A stretch of DNA of 64,000 nt from Schizochytrium sp. CCTCC M209059 (GCA_000818945.1 KN805373.1:434001-498000), one strand, 5' to 3'. Numbered from the stretch's first letter, positions 9,675 through 19,444 are shown. Made by a program: numbers and translations. Notes: generated by a model from the sequence alone, not told the origin.

Positions 9675-10736
9675 TCAAGCAGGACGTGCGCCGCGCGCAG
9701 CGAGCCCGCCGTGCCCGATCCGCGAGTCTCGCGCGGCGGGGGCGGCACGGGCTCGGGGCTTCTTGCGCGCGGCGAGGTCCACCAGCGACCTGCGCGAGAG
9801 GACCTTGGAGATGCGCGGTGAGAAGTAGACGCCCTGCAGGCCGGCCTCGACGAGGTCGGCGTCGCAGCTCTGCAGGATGAAGGCCAGCAGCGCCACGGGC
9901 GGCCGCTCTTGCACGGCCAGCAGCAGGTGCTGCAGGCTCTCGTCGCGCCGCAGCGCCGCCGCGTCCAGGGCGTCGAGGTCCACGAGCACGCGCGCCAGGA
10001 AGACCCCCCGCGCCCGCGTCGTCAGGCGCGCGTACGCCGCGAGCAGGAGGTCCTCGCGCTCCGCGTCCACGCACGTGCCTCTGCGCGCCGCGTCGCGCCA
10101 CGTCTCGAGCGTGTACACGGAGCTGCGCGAGGGCGAGATGTACTCGCGAAAGACCGCCGGCGCGAGCTGCGCGTGCAGCACGCGCAGCAGAGGCTGCCGC
10201 GCGCCCAGACGCCATAACGCCTCGCACGCGATCGCCGCCGAGAGGTCGCTTGGCGGGTCCAGGGACGCGCAGCGCGCCGTCGCGCGCACGCCGTGTCGCG
10301 ACTCCGCCCACGCCTCGAACTGCGCGAGCATCTTGGCGCCCAGTGTCCTCGGCAGCGGCGGTGTCGTCGTCGTCGTCGTCGACGTTGTTGTTGTCATCGT
10401 TGTCGGTGTCGCTGTCGCTGTCGCTGTCGCTGTCGATGTTGTCGTCGCAGTAGCCGCCACTGCCACTGCCACCGCCGCCGCCGCCGCTGCCTTTCCTGCG
10501 CCACACTGGCCGCCGCCCTTGCGAGCGTGGTGCACGCGCCACAGCAACGCGTGCAAGATCTCGTCTAGCACCGCCTGCTCCGCGTCCGGCAACTCCTGCG
10601 CGCGCATGGCGAAAACCGGAAGGGTCTTGATCAGGTAGAGCGTCTTAGCCAACTCTGCGTCCTGCATGTACGCCTGCTTCAGCGACCCCGTCAACGCGAA
10701 CCGCGCCATCAGGGAGTGCCTCTTGCTCCGATTCAT
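9675..10736 (-). CDS. Uncharacterised protein with low-complexity Ala/Thr insert
   Basis: This 353-residue frame starts at an ATG (MNRSKRHSLMARFAL). Residues about 80-130 are a low-complexity Ala/Val then Thr tract produced by GTCGCT/GTC-type microsatellites. The flanking parts look like real globular, helical protein (YLIKTLPVFAMRAQELPD; REYISPSRSSVYTLETWRD; VALLAFILQSCDADLVEAGL). I do not recognise the family. The last 30 residues are Arg/Ala-rich and probably not native, because a better C-terminus is open in another frame down to 9299. Another minus-strand frame is also open through the microsatellite, so repeat slippage could easily have shifted the frame. The N-terminal half is fairly secure; the 3' end is not. 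Confidence 0.6.
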   Translation of the reverse strand: MNRSKRHSLMARFALTGSLKQAYMQDAELAKTLYLIKTLPVFAMRAQELPDAEQAVLDEILHALLWRVHHARKGGGQCGAGKAAAAAAVAVAVAATATTTSTATATATATPTTMTTTTSTTTTTTPPLPRTLGAKMLAQFEAWAESRHGVRATARCASLDPPSDLSAAIACEALWRLGARQPLLRVLHAQLAPAVFREYISPSRSSVYTLETWRDAARRGTCVDAEREDLLLAAYARLTTRARGVFLARVLVDLDALDAAALRRDESLQHLLLAVQERPPVALLAFILQSCDADLVEAGLQGVYFSPRISKVLSRRSLVDLAARKKPRARAAPAARDSRIGHGGLAARGARPA

Positions 10737-11226
10737 GCTCGCGCATTAATCCCGCGACCCAGACGAACGCACGAATGAACGAACGATTGATCGATCGAGC
10801 GGAGTGAAATCGACAAGCTAGCGCTTTGCAGGGACGAGGGCGAGCGTGAGACCCTTCGAAAACGAACGCAAGCGCCCCTTTCGAGGTTTGCAACTCTGTT
10901 GCTGATCTGCACGTGACGCGGCGATGAAAACTATACCTTCGCACGATAAATTCCTTCTGCCGTTTCCAAATAAAGCGAATGATTGAAATCGGGCAGTCCA
11001 TGTATACTATCATGTTCGCGAGAATGGACGCTCCGCGCCGCTGCGCGCAGCGCTTGGATTCCGCTGTGGATCTGCGATGGATGTGTGGTGGCTCGCTTTC
11101 TTCTTTCACCACACCCACCACACCCAGCCCACAGTTGGGATCAAGACTTTGACAGTGGGTCATAAGAGGAAGAAAAAAAGAAAAGAAAAGGTACACACCG
11201 TTTTGCGGTAGGCTACGACTAATCAA
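10737..11226. other. Intergenic between two minus-strand genes
   Basis: 490 bp between the 5' end of the unrecognised gene and the 3' end of the kinesin. It must hold the promoter of the former and the 3' UTR of the latter. CACACCCACCACACCC-type tracts near 11100-11130 are the only simple structure I see. Confidence 0.5.
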
Positions 11227-13758
11227 CTAAAAGCTGGGACCGCTGGCGGCTGCGACCTTTTCAAAGGCTTGCACGCGCTGACGCAAAGACTGATTCTCTT
11301 CCTCGAGTTCTCTCTGCCGCTCTTCGATCGCAGCAATCTCGGTAGACCACTCGGCAATTGTTGCCTCCTTCTCTTTCAGCATACTCTGCAAGAAGGAGCG
11401 ATCCGCACGTGTCACCGACTGCTCCAAAGCGTACTTGCGCACCTCACCCTCAAGCTCGTTCACGCGAGCCTCGAGCTGTTTGACATATTCCTTCAAATCA
11501 CCCTGTGGCGAAGCTGCGCGCGCACCATGAGCTGCCTCTCTGCTAGCTTCTAGCTTGGCCTGGACAGCTTCCTCTTCTCCTTCTTCTTCAACTCCTTCCT
11601 CTTCTTCTGCTCCGTGTCCTTCATCCTCGTCGAGCGTAGTTGCACCGATGAGAAGATTGGCAAGCTGTTCACGGATGCTGCGTAGCTCCGAGGTTATTGT
11701 ATCGCGCTTGCGTGATCTGCTACTGCTGCTGGCTGGCGATGCCGGAACCCCAGGAGCGAGCGGCGGTTTCTCCCCCGAGACACCACTTGACGCGACATCG
11801 CTCATGGCACGCAAGCGTGCTTCCAGATTTTGCCGCACGCCGCTCTCCCCGCTGATCATCACGTTTCCATCTCCAAGTTCAGGAGCGCTACCTTCGCTTC
11901 GCGATCGCAAAAGCCGCTCGCGCGAAACGTCCTCGCCGACGTCGCGGTCAATCGACGAAATGCGTCGGAAAAATGGGGTCTGCCCTTTGACGTGCTCTGC
12001 GTCGTCCCAATGACCTGAGCGGCTCCCGCCATCGTCGCCCTCATTATTGTGCCCACCATTGTGACTGTCGCCGTCCTCACCTGCCAAGGCTGGCTCGCTT
12101 GCTCGCAAGCTTGACTCGCCCTCGGAGACCTGCGATGCGGTGCGCGAGCGTGAGCCCGTCGAGAGAGGCCCCTGTGATGAGTTCAAAATGACACGATTCA
12201 AGTTGGCAATAGCGGCATCGATTTGATCCCGCAGACGCGCCGACCGGGAGCGCGCAGAGCGTGCAGGAGACCTTGATGAAGAGGTTGTAGAAAGCGGCGT
12301 CTGTGGCGCTTGCTTGGCGGCCAACTCGTGCGCATGCGGGGCCGCCGAAGGCGAGGGAGGCGTCTGTGCTGGCGAGGGCGGCTCCGAGTCGCTGGCACTC
12401 CCCGCGGCATCAGCGGCATCCGCGTCCTGCTCCATGGCGCTCCGCCGCTCGGCGTCAGCCAACTTTTGGCGCAATTCAGCAATCTCACGCTTATACTGAA
12501 CAAGCAGCGCTCGCTCGTCGAGCACCTCATTTACTTGCACAGAGCGAGAGACCTTTTTCGCGCGCGTGGCAAAGCGCAAGGTGCTCAATGTCTCTTCTCG
12601 CGCCCCTTCCCACGGGGTGCACGTGCAGACAATCGAAATGCGAGAGTTTCCTTGCAGAGAAGACTGCAGAATCCTCGTTAGCTTCGAGTCACGGTATGGA
12701 ATGTGCTGACCCTTGGTCGTGGCCCCATCACTGAGTTTATAAATGATGTTTGTCAACGTGAGAAGACTCTTGTTAATATGCGAGCCCTCTTGGCGTCGCA
12801 TCTTTGACTGAACATTCTGCGCGCTCTCGCTGCCCGCCAAATCCACAAGATTCAACGTCGCCACGCGCGCTGGACCCCGTGTGTCACCATCCTCCGACTT
12901 GGCTTTGCTCTCGATAACCAGCCGGAAAATCGTGTGCGACCGCGAGCTCTGTTTGTTGTAGTCTGTGCATCCCACTTTGCGCTGCGCCTCGCCTGCGGAA
13001 ATGAGCGCAAAAACTTGATCCGGCGACACCACGATCTTCTCCTCCAAGTTCTGTACCTGAGGTCCTCGCTTTGGGTCCTCAAAGACCCGCAAATTTGTTG
13101 ACGCCGGTTCGAACAAGTCATTGATACTCTCATTGTACACCTCCAAATACGAGGCGCGCAAGAGAAATTCTCGAGTCTGGTGTTCGCCCACATACGAAAA
13201 GACGTCGTGCACGGCGCGCGGAATTACACCTGGGTGCTCTGCAGTGCCTTGCATCGAAAATGTTTTTCCAGTCGACGTAGGTCCAAATGCAAAGGCCGCG
13301 CAGTGCTTGCCTTCCATGGACGAAATGACCAAGTCCCGCATCGTTTCCTCGTACAGCGTTGCGTTGGTCTCTTCCATGCCAAAGACACGGTCAAAAACAA
13401 ATTGACCTGCACCGAGGTCAGCCCCCGCTGGCGAAACGCCGGCAGCCTCGCCGTAGCGCTCCCGAGTACGCTGCCGCGACCGCTCGCCTCGGGTCACGGG
13501 GAACAGGGCCAGCACGCTGTGCTGATTCCAGCTCCAAGGCGCCACCTCTGGCGCCTCAATGCCAATGGCAGCCATTTCTCCTGCAGGTCCAGATGCGCGT
13601 CGCTCTCGACTATTTACGGGCCGGAACCTCACGCAGACCTTGATGCTTTCGTGATCAAGAGGGTGCTCCGTGCTTTGCTGCACCTTGGGACTGCCTCCAT
13701 TTCCAGAGCTACTGGTTGCCTTGAGCGACGAGCTACCACCGCTTTTTAGCGCCAGCAT
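11227..13758 (-). CDS. Kinesin-7 (CENP-E-like) motor protein
   Basis: An 843-residue N-terminal-motor kinesin. The motor (about 38-410) shows VCVRFRP (41-47), the P-loop GPTSTGKT (159-166), switch I NKQSSRSH (268-275), switch II DLAGSE (306-311) and the kinesin-7-like HINKSLLTLTNIIYKLS and HIPYRDSKLTRILQSSL. A neck coiled coil follows (VLDERALLVQYKREIAELRQ). The tail is Ser/acidic-rich with a C-terminal coiled coil (about 740-835). Kinesin-7 motors walk to microtubule plus ends and in animals act at kinetochores. Oddities: the P-loop has Pro where Gln is usual, and about 50 extra residues (60-118) sit between beta-1 and FDRVFG. The ATG at 13758 directly precedes a short Ser/Gly-rich leader. 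The kinesin assignment is very secure; the subfamily is good but not certain. Confidence 0.93.
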   Translation of the reverse strand: MLALKSGGSSSLKATSSSGNGGSPKVQQSTEHPLDHESIKVCVRFRPVNSRERRASGPAGEMAAIGIEAPEVAPWSWNQHSVLALFPVTRGERSRQRTRERYGEAAGVSPAGADLGAGQFVFDRVFGMEETNATLYEETMRDLVISSMEGKHCAAFAFGPTSTGKTFSMQGTAEHPGVIPRAVHDVFSYVGEHQTREFLLRASYLEVYNESINDLFEPASTNLRVFEDPKRGPQVQNLEEKIVVSPDQVFALISAGEAQRKVGCTDYNKQSSRSHTIFRLVIESKAKSEDGDTRGPARVATLNLVDLAGSESAQNVQSKMRRQEGSHINKSLLTLTNIIYKLSDGATTKGQHIPYRDSKLTRILQSSLQGNSRISIVCTCTPWEGAREETLSTLRFATRAKKVSRSVQVNEVLDERALLVQYKREIAELRQKLADAERRSAMEQDADAADAAGSASDSEPPSPAQTPPSPSAAPHAHELAAKQAPQTPLSTTSSSRSPARSARSRSARLRDQIDAAIANLNRVILNSSQGPLSTGSRSRTASQVSEGESSLRASEPALAGEDGDSHNGGHNNEGDDGGSRSGHWDDAEHVKGQTPFFRRISSIDRDVGEDVSRERLLRSRSEGSAPELGDGNVMISGESGVRQNLEARLRAMSDVASSGVSGEKPPLAPGVPASPASSSSRSRKRDTITSELRSIREQLANLLIGATTLDEDEGHGAEEEEGVEEEGEEEAVQAKLEASREAAHGARAASPQGDLKEYVKQLEARVNELEGEVRKYALEQSVTRADRSFLQSMLKEKEATIAEWSTEIAAIEERQRELEEENQSLRQRVQAFEKVAAASGPSF

Positions 13759-13974
13759 TCTAGAAAGATTTTATTCTGTGTCGACGCGCAGCGCGACACT
13801 GCAAAGCAAGACAGTGAACCTGGATAGCGAGCGAGTGGTCCGACGTGCAGGCGATCGTGTTCAAGACAACTTCTTTGCGCCTCCGTCACTCCGCCCGGTG
13901 CCTTCGTTCGATCGTTAATTGGTTGATTAGTAATCAGAGTTACCGCCGACGACAGCGACAAAGGCAACGACGAC

Positions 13975-14009
<35 letters not shown>

Positions 14010-14580
14010 CGTCGCCGTCTTCTTCACGTGCAATCCAGGTCTTCCCTCGCGCTCAAGCGCGCTTCACCAAGAAAAGAAGATAGAAGGCTCCCGCAACGTC
14101 CGGCGTAGTCTCGTCCGAGACTCCAAGAGCCGTCCTTTTAGGCTTGCGCCCTTGCCCCGTGCCCTACGCGCGTCTCCTCGCAAGCTCCTGTTACCACGCC
14201 TCCTTTTGCCGCTTCTCTCCGATGCTTTTTCTCACGTTTTCTGTCGTGGATCTTGTGCGGAACCGATAAGGAACCCTTGCGTTCTTTTGCGTCGTTCAGT
14301 TTATTTTCCCCGGGCCTCGTTATTCGTTCTTCTGTTGTTCTCTTCGAGACTGTCCGCGCCGCGCACAGCGGGCAAACGCGAGTTCTCTTTCCCTTGGTGC
14401 GTACACGTGCGTACGTGCGTGCGTGCGTGCGCGCTCTCGTGCGAGCGTCTAGCCGCACGTCGTGCGCTTGAGGAGTCGCACATCGTCGGTCGGTCGGACC
14501 GCGCGCAAGACTGCCCAACGTTGTGAGTGCTCACTGCGCGCACGTTCACGAACGAACTGACCGCTTCTCGGATAGACCGC
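13759..14580. promoter_or_regulatory. Divergent upstream region, kinesin / ABHD17-like
   Basis: 822 bp between two divergently transcribed genes, so it probably carries both promoters. It contains a GAC-repeat tract (13967-14009) and CGTG/CGTA-rich simple sequence near 14400-14440. No TATA box is convincing. Confidence 0.5.
13967..14009. repeat. (GAC)n trinucleotide tract
   Basis: Imperfect then perfect GAC repeats about 210 bp upstream of the kinesin ATG; no coding role seen. Confidence 0.9.
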
Positions 14581-15705
14581 ATGGGGTCCAGCATTTCCGC
14601 GCTTCTCTTCCAGCCGCCAAACAGCTCGTACGACGATGACGAGGCGGACTTTATGAAGTTGTACACGAGGCGCGGAAGCACCATTGCTGCCTTTCACAAG
14701 GATGTAGGCGCGCAACAGACAATTCTTTTCAGTCATGGCAATGCCGAAGATATCGGTCTCATTTTCCCATGGTTCTGCGAGGTCGCTCGCATTCTTCGCG
14801 TCAACGTGCTCGCATACGACTACACGGGGTACGGGAACAATAACCTGCAGCCTTCCGAGGAGGATTGCTTCGCAGACATTGATGCGGCCTTCAGTTATCT
14901 CACTGTTGTCAAAGGAATTTCTCCTCGAAACATCATTCTCTGGGGACGAAGCCTCGGCTCGGGGCCAACATGTTACCTCGCAGAAAAGCATTCCAAAAAG
15001 GGTAAGTTGAAGTCTGAAGCTGTTTTGGAATAACCGCACGTGCCGGAACCACCATGCCTTATACAGGCGGGATGCGTGTACAGCCTCCATTTTTTTTGAT
15101 GGACACCACCCCATCAAAGTCCATTTTTTCCAGCTTTCACAAAACGTAATTTGGCAGAGACACTCACGCTCATTGCACACAATCTTGATTCCGTCGTTGC
15201 AAAACTTTTTCCTCTTAGGCGATTCGGTGGCGGGTGTCATTCTGCAAAGCCCACTCATGTCAGTTTACCGAGTAGCATTTCACTTTCGCTTCTCCTTGCC
15301 GGGCGACATGTTTTGCAATATTGATCGCGTCCCAAACATCTGCTGTCCAATCATGATCATACATGGCACGCGCGACGAAATTGTTCCGTTTTGGCATGGT
15401 CAAGAGCTGTACCTGGCAACCCAGGAAAAGTTCAGGTACGTCCATCGTAATCGTATCCCCCGGACAAAAATAGTCCGTCTTCTGTTTAAGGAAACGTCGG
15501 GACTTTTTGCTCGCTTGCTCGCTCGCTTGCTAACAGTCTACAAAACAACACCAACGACGTAAAACTCAGGTACGACCCCTACTGGGCAACCGATGTAGGT
15601 CACAACAACATTGAGGTCGCAGTTACCAAGCTTCTCTTTGCACGCTTGCGGGAATTCTTCAAATACACATCTCTGGTGCCGTTTGGCAACGAGCAGTCGG
15701 TATAA
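14581..15705 (+). CDS. ABHD17: ABHD17-like alpha/beta hydrolase, three exons
   Basis: The coding exons are 14581-15001, 15219-15435 and 15570-15705, giving 257 residues in one continuous frame. Donors are GTAAGT and GTACGT and acceptors are CTCTTAG and ACTCAG. The product has the full catalytic set of the ABHD17 serine hydrolases: the oxyanion motif FSHGNAED, nucleophile elbow WGRSLGSG (Ser 124), acid-bearing HGTRDEIVPF and terminal-His motif VGHNNIE, followed by LLFARLREFFKY. In animals ABHD17 enzymes remove palmitate from membrane proteins such as Ras and PSD-95. The animal N-terminal cysteine cluster used for membrane anchoring is absent. Instead the protein begins MGSSIS, a plausible N-myristoylation signal (inference). 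Reading through intron 1 would stop at 15033. Confidence 0.92.
15002..15218 (+). other. Intron 1 of ABHD17-like gene
   Basis: 217 bp, GTAAGT...TTCCTCTTAG. It removes an in-frame stop at 15031-15033, and the joined codon GGC restores a gap-free KKGDSVAGVI reading. Confidence 0.93.
15436..15569 (+). other. Intron 2 of ABHD17-like gene
   Basis: 134 bp, GTACGT...AAACTCAG, with a branch-like GCTAAC about 40 bp before the acceptor. Joining gives KFRYDPYWATDVGHNNIE across the junction. Confidence 0.9.
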
Positions 15706-15770
15706 CGAAGGCAGGAAAAGCCTTTTCTTGCCCTGCACGAGTAGCGAGCAAGCGCAGACAGCTTCTCACC

Positions 15771-17795
15771 ATGCAGTACCATCTGCGTATCGTATCCCTA
15801 TCCATTCAGCTACTCTTGCTTTGCTCTTGCGGCCAAGGAGGAGAAGTGGCCGATTTCTTTTTGCGAGTGAACGAGCATTCACCCTTTAATCTTTTTCCTC
15901 ACATCGAAAGCGCCTTCAAAGAAGCCTTTGATGTTGACATGTTTAAAAACACGAACGGCCACGCAGTCCATTTGATGTTCTTTGGCATGCCCGATCACGG
16001 CAAGCTGTACTACGTCGAAGACAGATTTGTGGGCTATGTCGAGGCACCCAGCTATATCGAGGTTAGCACCAGCAGAAACAATATCATGTATCATCAAGAC
16101 GATGCAGATGATTACGCTCTCCCGGAAGGGTCAACGTTGGCATGTACCAAGGAGCTCGCACTCGACTCTGTCCGCGTCGTGCGCTATGCCTATCCGTTTA
16201 GTAACCCACTATACGCTGACAGTGTCCGGCTCTACTTGTGTCCCGTTGCGGAGGAGGACGCACCAAAAGCTATCTCAAAAACGGTTGAGGTTCCCCGCAT
16301 GGTACCTACGTTGCTCAACATTGAAAGCACAGACGCAGAAAATTTTGCCTTTGGAAGCTTTCAAATTGCCTTCAGCACCGTTGGATTGCACGGCCGACTT
16401 TATGCGCACAAATGTCCAGAGACAATTGAGGAAGAGGCCGAGCTTGCTTTCCTGCCTAAAACTGCAGACCAGCGCGTAGCAGTCTCACAGGGTAGTATGC
16501 AGGTCTGCTACCAATCATCCACGAATGGCTCTATTGCGGCAGTTTATGGTGACGAGGATGTCTTTGATTTCGAAGTTATGGAGTTTTCAGAGGACGGCGA
16601 TCGCGTCTATGGGGATGTGAACTTTTTCCGCACAGAAACAGGGTCCAGCAAGGGAACAATGACAATTCAGTTTAAGAACAGCGTCAAAAGCGTCAGCGCT
16701 TCTCACATGCTCATGCAGGGCGCACAGAATCGCACCATAGTGCTTGATGCCGTCGACGATCAGGCCAACTATCGACCAAGAGAGATGCTTTGGAAAGTGA
16801 ACGCCTCAAATCTCGCGGCTGGTCGCCTTTTCGATGCGATTACGCACCAGGAACTTTCAACTGACACTGATGTGCTCTCACCTTTGTCGGGAGATAGTCT
16901 CATTCTCGAAATGCCTTCTCTGGACTTTTTCGACGTATTGCCTTCCGGCGTGTACGGGCGGCCGGCCTCTCTCGCGCTAAGCGACCCGCCGCTTCTCTCC
17001 TTTACGTACGCTGCTGTTGCCGTCGACACCGAGCTTGGCGTGGAGGAGTCTTCGAGCTTGAGTCTGGTCACAGTCCAAGTTGAAGCGGCACCGCAACCTC
17101 TGCAAGGTCTCATGTGCCCTTCGTTGGTCTCTTCTGCGCCAGCATCAACGCTTGGTCTCTATGCTCCAGTCCAAGGCCTTCAGGTTAAATCGCATGCGAA
17201 CGCTGACGTCTTCCCTGTGCAAGTCGTGCTGTCTTCGACCTCATCCTGTGGAAAGGCTTTTCTTCGCGCCACCTTGAGCAATGTGACAGTAGATTTCCCT
17301 GCTGCTTCGGTGAACCGAGACGCAAACGCCAATGCTGCCGTCGAGGACTTCATCACGCTGCGGAACGAAGGAAGCTCTTCTTTGGCTTGGACTTCGCACG
17401 CACTTTGCATCGAACATGGCTGCTCGTCGGGAATCTGGCTCCATGGGCCAACGACTGCAATCAATGCCGTCCTTGACTCGCTCGAGATTTCGGAACTTTG
17501 TGGCCAAGGTGCACTTGGCGTCAATGTCACTCTCGTCGACCCGTACGGGGTCACTCCGCAGGCGAGCCAAGATGAATTCTCGTGCATTATACAGCTGCGA
17601 AACGAGACGACAGACGCTTCTTCAACCGAGGATGGGACAATCGCGGGCGACGAGGCAGATTCCGGCACGAATGGAATGCCAGTCTACGGAATCGTTGCCG
17701 TTGCTCTAGCGAGTGTTGCTGTGGTTATCAAGCTCGTGTTAAAATACAGGGGGTTAATCTGTTCCAAGTGGGATAAGGCCGACTCACCTGTGTAA
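15771..17795 (+). CDS. Uncharacterised type I membrane protein
   Basis: A 674-residue protein beginning 65 bp after the ABHD17-like stop, on the same strand. The ATG sits in CTCACCATGC. Residues about 1-24 form a signal peptide (LRIVSLSIQLLLLCSC). A long extracellular region of beta-rich character follows, with scattered cysteines and several N-glycosylation sequons (NGS, NRT, NAS, NVT, NET). One membrane span lies near 640-662 (VYGIVAVALASVAVVIKLVL), with a short basic cytosolic tail. Repeated patterns of the form LxxTLLNIxSTDAENFAFGS suggest tandem immunoglobulin- or cadherin-like modules, but I cannot name the family. The small gap to the neighbour leaves very little room for a separate promoter. 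Confidence 0.85.
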   Translation: MQYHLRIVSLSIQLLLLCSCGQGGEVADFFLRVNEHSPFNLFPHIESAFKEAFDVDMFKNTNGHAVHLMFFGMPDHGKLYYVEDRFVGYVEAPSYIEVSTSRNNIMYHQDDADDYALPEGSTLACTKELALDSVRVVRYAYPFSNPLYADSVRLYLCPVAEEDAPKAISKTVEVPRMVPTLLNIESTDAENFAFGSFQIAFSTVGLHGRLYAHKCPETIEEEAELAFLPKTADQRVAVSQGSMQVCYQSSTNGSIAAVYGDEDVFDFEVMEFSEDGDRVYGDVNFFRTETGSSKGTMTIQFKNSVKSVSASHMLMQGAQNRTIVLDAVDDQANYRPREMLWKVNASNLAAGRLFDAITHQELSTDTDVLSPLSGDSLILEMPSLDFFDVLPSGVYGRPASLALSDPPLLSFTYAAVAVDTELGVEESSSLSLVTVQVEAAPQPLQGLMCPSLVSSAPASTLGLYAPVQGLQVKSHANADVFPVQVVLSSTSSCGKAFLRATLSNVTVDFPAASVNRDANANAAVEDFITLRNEGSSSLAWTSHALCIEHGCSSGIWLHGPTTAINAVLDSLEISELCGQGALGVNVTLVDPYGVTPQASQDEFSCIIQLRNETTDASSTEDGTIAGDEADSGTNGMPVYGIVAVALASVAVVIKLVLKYRGLICSKWDKADSPV

Positions 17796-18157
17796 TACAG
17801 GCGGACCTCTCTAGTTTGTTTTCTGGCTGGATACAGGAAAACTTTTCTTTTGTTTTTGATGTTTATAAAGAATCAAAGGCCTCACTCGTCGTAGCTTGGT
17901 GTGCAACGAAACAGTAGAGACCTTGTATTTCCTGCCCGAAGGCGAATCAAAAGTACGTACTCTTTCGTCGTCAAAAGAGAAAACGCCGGTCCGGGTCATG
18001 AATGAATACTACGTCGAGTGTAATCCGCGAGGAAGAGAAGAAACGGAGAAAAGGGAAGAAACATGACTTGCATTGCATTGCATTGCATTGCATTGCATTG
18101 CATTGCATTGCATTGCATTGCATTGCATTACATTGCGTTGCGTTGCGTTGCGTTGCG
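17796..18157. other. Convergent intergenic region
   Basis: 362 bp between the ends of two convergent genes. It holds their 3' untranslated sequence and a pentanucleotide array that abuts the stop codon of the minus-strand gene. Confidence 0.6.
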
Positions 18158-18158
18158 T
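18068..18158. repeat. (CATTG)n / (CGTTG)n pentanucleotide array
   Basis: About thirteen CATTG units, one CATTA variant, then four CGTTG units. The array ends exactly at the TGA (18158-18160) of the minus-strand gene, so it starts its 3' UTR. Confidence 0.95.
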
Positions 18159-19444
18159 CAAAAACCATAATTGCCAGCGTACAAGATGCCCGAAGTGGTG
18201 AGGCCGACGAAGCGAGAGGAAGGAGATTCCGAGTCCGATGCTCCGCTACAGATATCAATTCCCGCCCAGGTGTCCTCGCTACGAAAAGTACGGTGATTCT
18301 GATAGAGCAGAGATCCTGCAGGGACAGACTGCGGGGTCTGTGTCTTGGCAGACTGCGTCGTCACGGCTGATTTTTTGCTCATGTCTGCAAGACGGCAGCC
18401 AACAAGCTCATGATCACGACCCGCAATAAAACATCGGTTATCGGCACCGACAAGACGCAATGCCACGGGCTCGTACTTGATGGGCGCACGCCACGTGGCC
18501 AGTGTTCTCCAGGAACGAAGATCTAATAGCACCACAGCACGGGATTCTCCCGCAATAGCGAGTACATTGGGGTCCTGACCCACATCAAGGGCAAGCCACG
18601 GCTGCCGCTCTGGCGCCATGGAACCTGTGGTGGACTTGACTGGTTTGGAAGTGCGAACGTCCCACAGACTTACTGTGCCCCATTCCAAGGTCAACAAGGT
18701 GTTTGTGTCAGCAAACGCGACACCTGTCGGAGTCTGCGCGTGCGAAATGCGACCGCGGCGCGCCCCCGTGAAAACGTCAACAATCTGGGTCTCTTGCGCG
18801 AAACTATGCGTGACAGCCACGAGCTCGGGATCCTGCGCTTGATCAGCTGCAAGGCGAGGAAAGGCTACGCCGCTCCACCCGGGCATTGCGTGCGGCATAA
18901 TGGGATCCCACTTGAGACAGCCGCCGATATCGACGCGCATTCGTTTGGCTAACGGTTCGGCCGCTTCGCCCCCTGCGGTGCGCCGCGACATGGGCTCTGG
19001 AACAAGGTCGGCAATATCATCAATTACATTGGGCAGACGAGCTAGCACCCCGCTGCCCAGGCCGTCTGCAGCAGCCACCACACGGCCACATTTGGCGACG
19101 CTCATCACCTCGCTTCGAAGCGAGGCCCCGACCTGAAGAGAGATGGTGTCGGCGAGAGTCTCGGGAACGGCGAGCTTGGACGAGGCCTCGTGCGTTAGCT
19201 TGTCAGCCTCTTTCGTCTCTTGTTGCTCCTCCTTGCCCTCGGCGATCTCCTTGACTTCCGCCTTCGTCGGAAAGCTCGCCACGGCGGCCACGAGCGTCTC
19301 ACGCACACCCGCGGCCACGAGCACCTTGCCGTCGCCTGCGGAGACCTCGTCAACCACGCATAGTCTCGAGGCGACGTTCCCGCCCCCTGGGCCGCACCCG
19401 CCGGCCGCGTTCGCCGGCAGCAGCACGGAGCGAGACGCGTACAT
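18158..19444 (-). CDS. WD40-repeat-like protein
   Basis: A 428-residue protein from an ATG at 19444. The N-terminal 150 residues are Ala/Glu/Lys-rich. From about 165 the sequence has the rhythm of degenerate WD40/beta-propeller blades (AVTHSFAQETQIVDVFTGAR, LLTLEWGTVSLWDVRTSK, VLAIAGESRAVVLLDLRSW, VALRLVGADNRCFIAGRDHE), ending FVGLTTSGILYAGNYGF. RRTAGGEAAEPLAKRMRVD (about 153-171) could be a nuclear localisation signal. Only four or five blades are visible, so it is short for a full propeller. WD40-like is a pattern judgement and I cannot give a specific name. It runs away from SARAF and converges on the type I membrane protein. Confidence 0.75.
   Translation of the reverse strand: MYASRSVLLPANAAGGCGPGGGNVASRLCVVDEVSAGDGKVLVAAGVRETLVAAVASFPTKAEVKEIAEGKEEQQETKEADKLTHEASSKLAVPETLADTISLQVGASLRSEVMSVAKCGRVVAAADGLGSGVLARLPNVIDDIADLVPEPMSRRTAGGEAAEPLAKRMRVDIGGCLKWDPIMPHAMPGWSGVAFPRLAADQAQDPELVAVTHSFAQETQIVDVFTGARRGRISHAQTPTGVAFADTNTLLTLEWGTVSLWDVRTSKPVKSTTGSMAPERQPWLALDVGQDPNVLAIAGESRAVVLLDLRSWRTLATWRAPIKYEPVALRLVGADNRCFIAGRDHELVGCRLADMSKKSAVTTQSAKTQTPQSVPAGSLLYQNHRTFRSEDTWAGIDICSGASDSESPSSRFVGLTTSGILYAGNYGF

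Noticed and set aside
9448..10542. 364-codon minus-strand frame with Asp/Ser run
   Set aside because: The frame overlaps the better-supported 353-residue frame; outside the microsatellite it is Arg/Ala-rich shadow sequence.
18068..18158. Direct repeats as a CRISPR array
   Set aside because: Pure pentamer microsatellite without spacers, in a eukaryotic genome.
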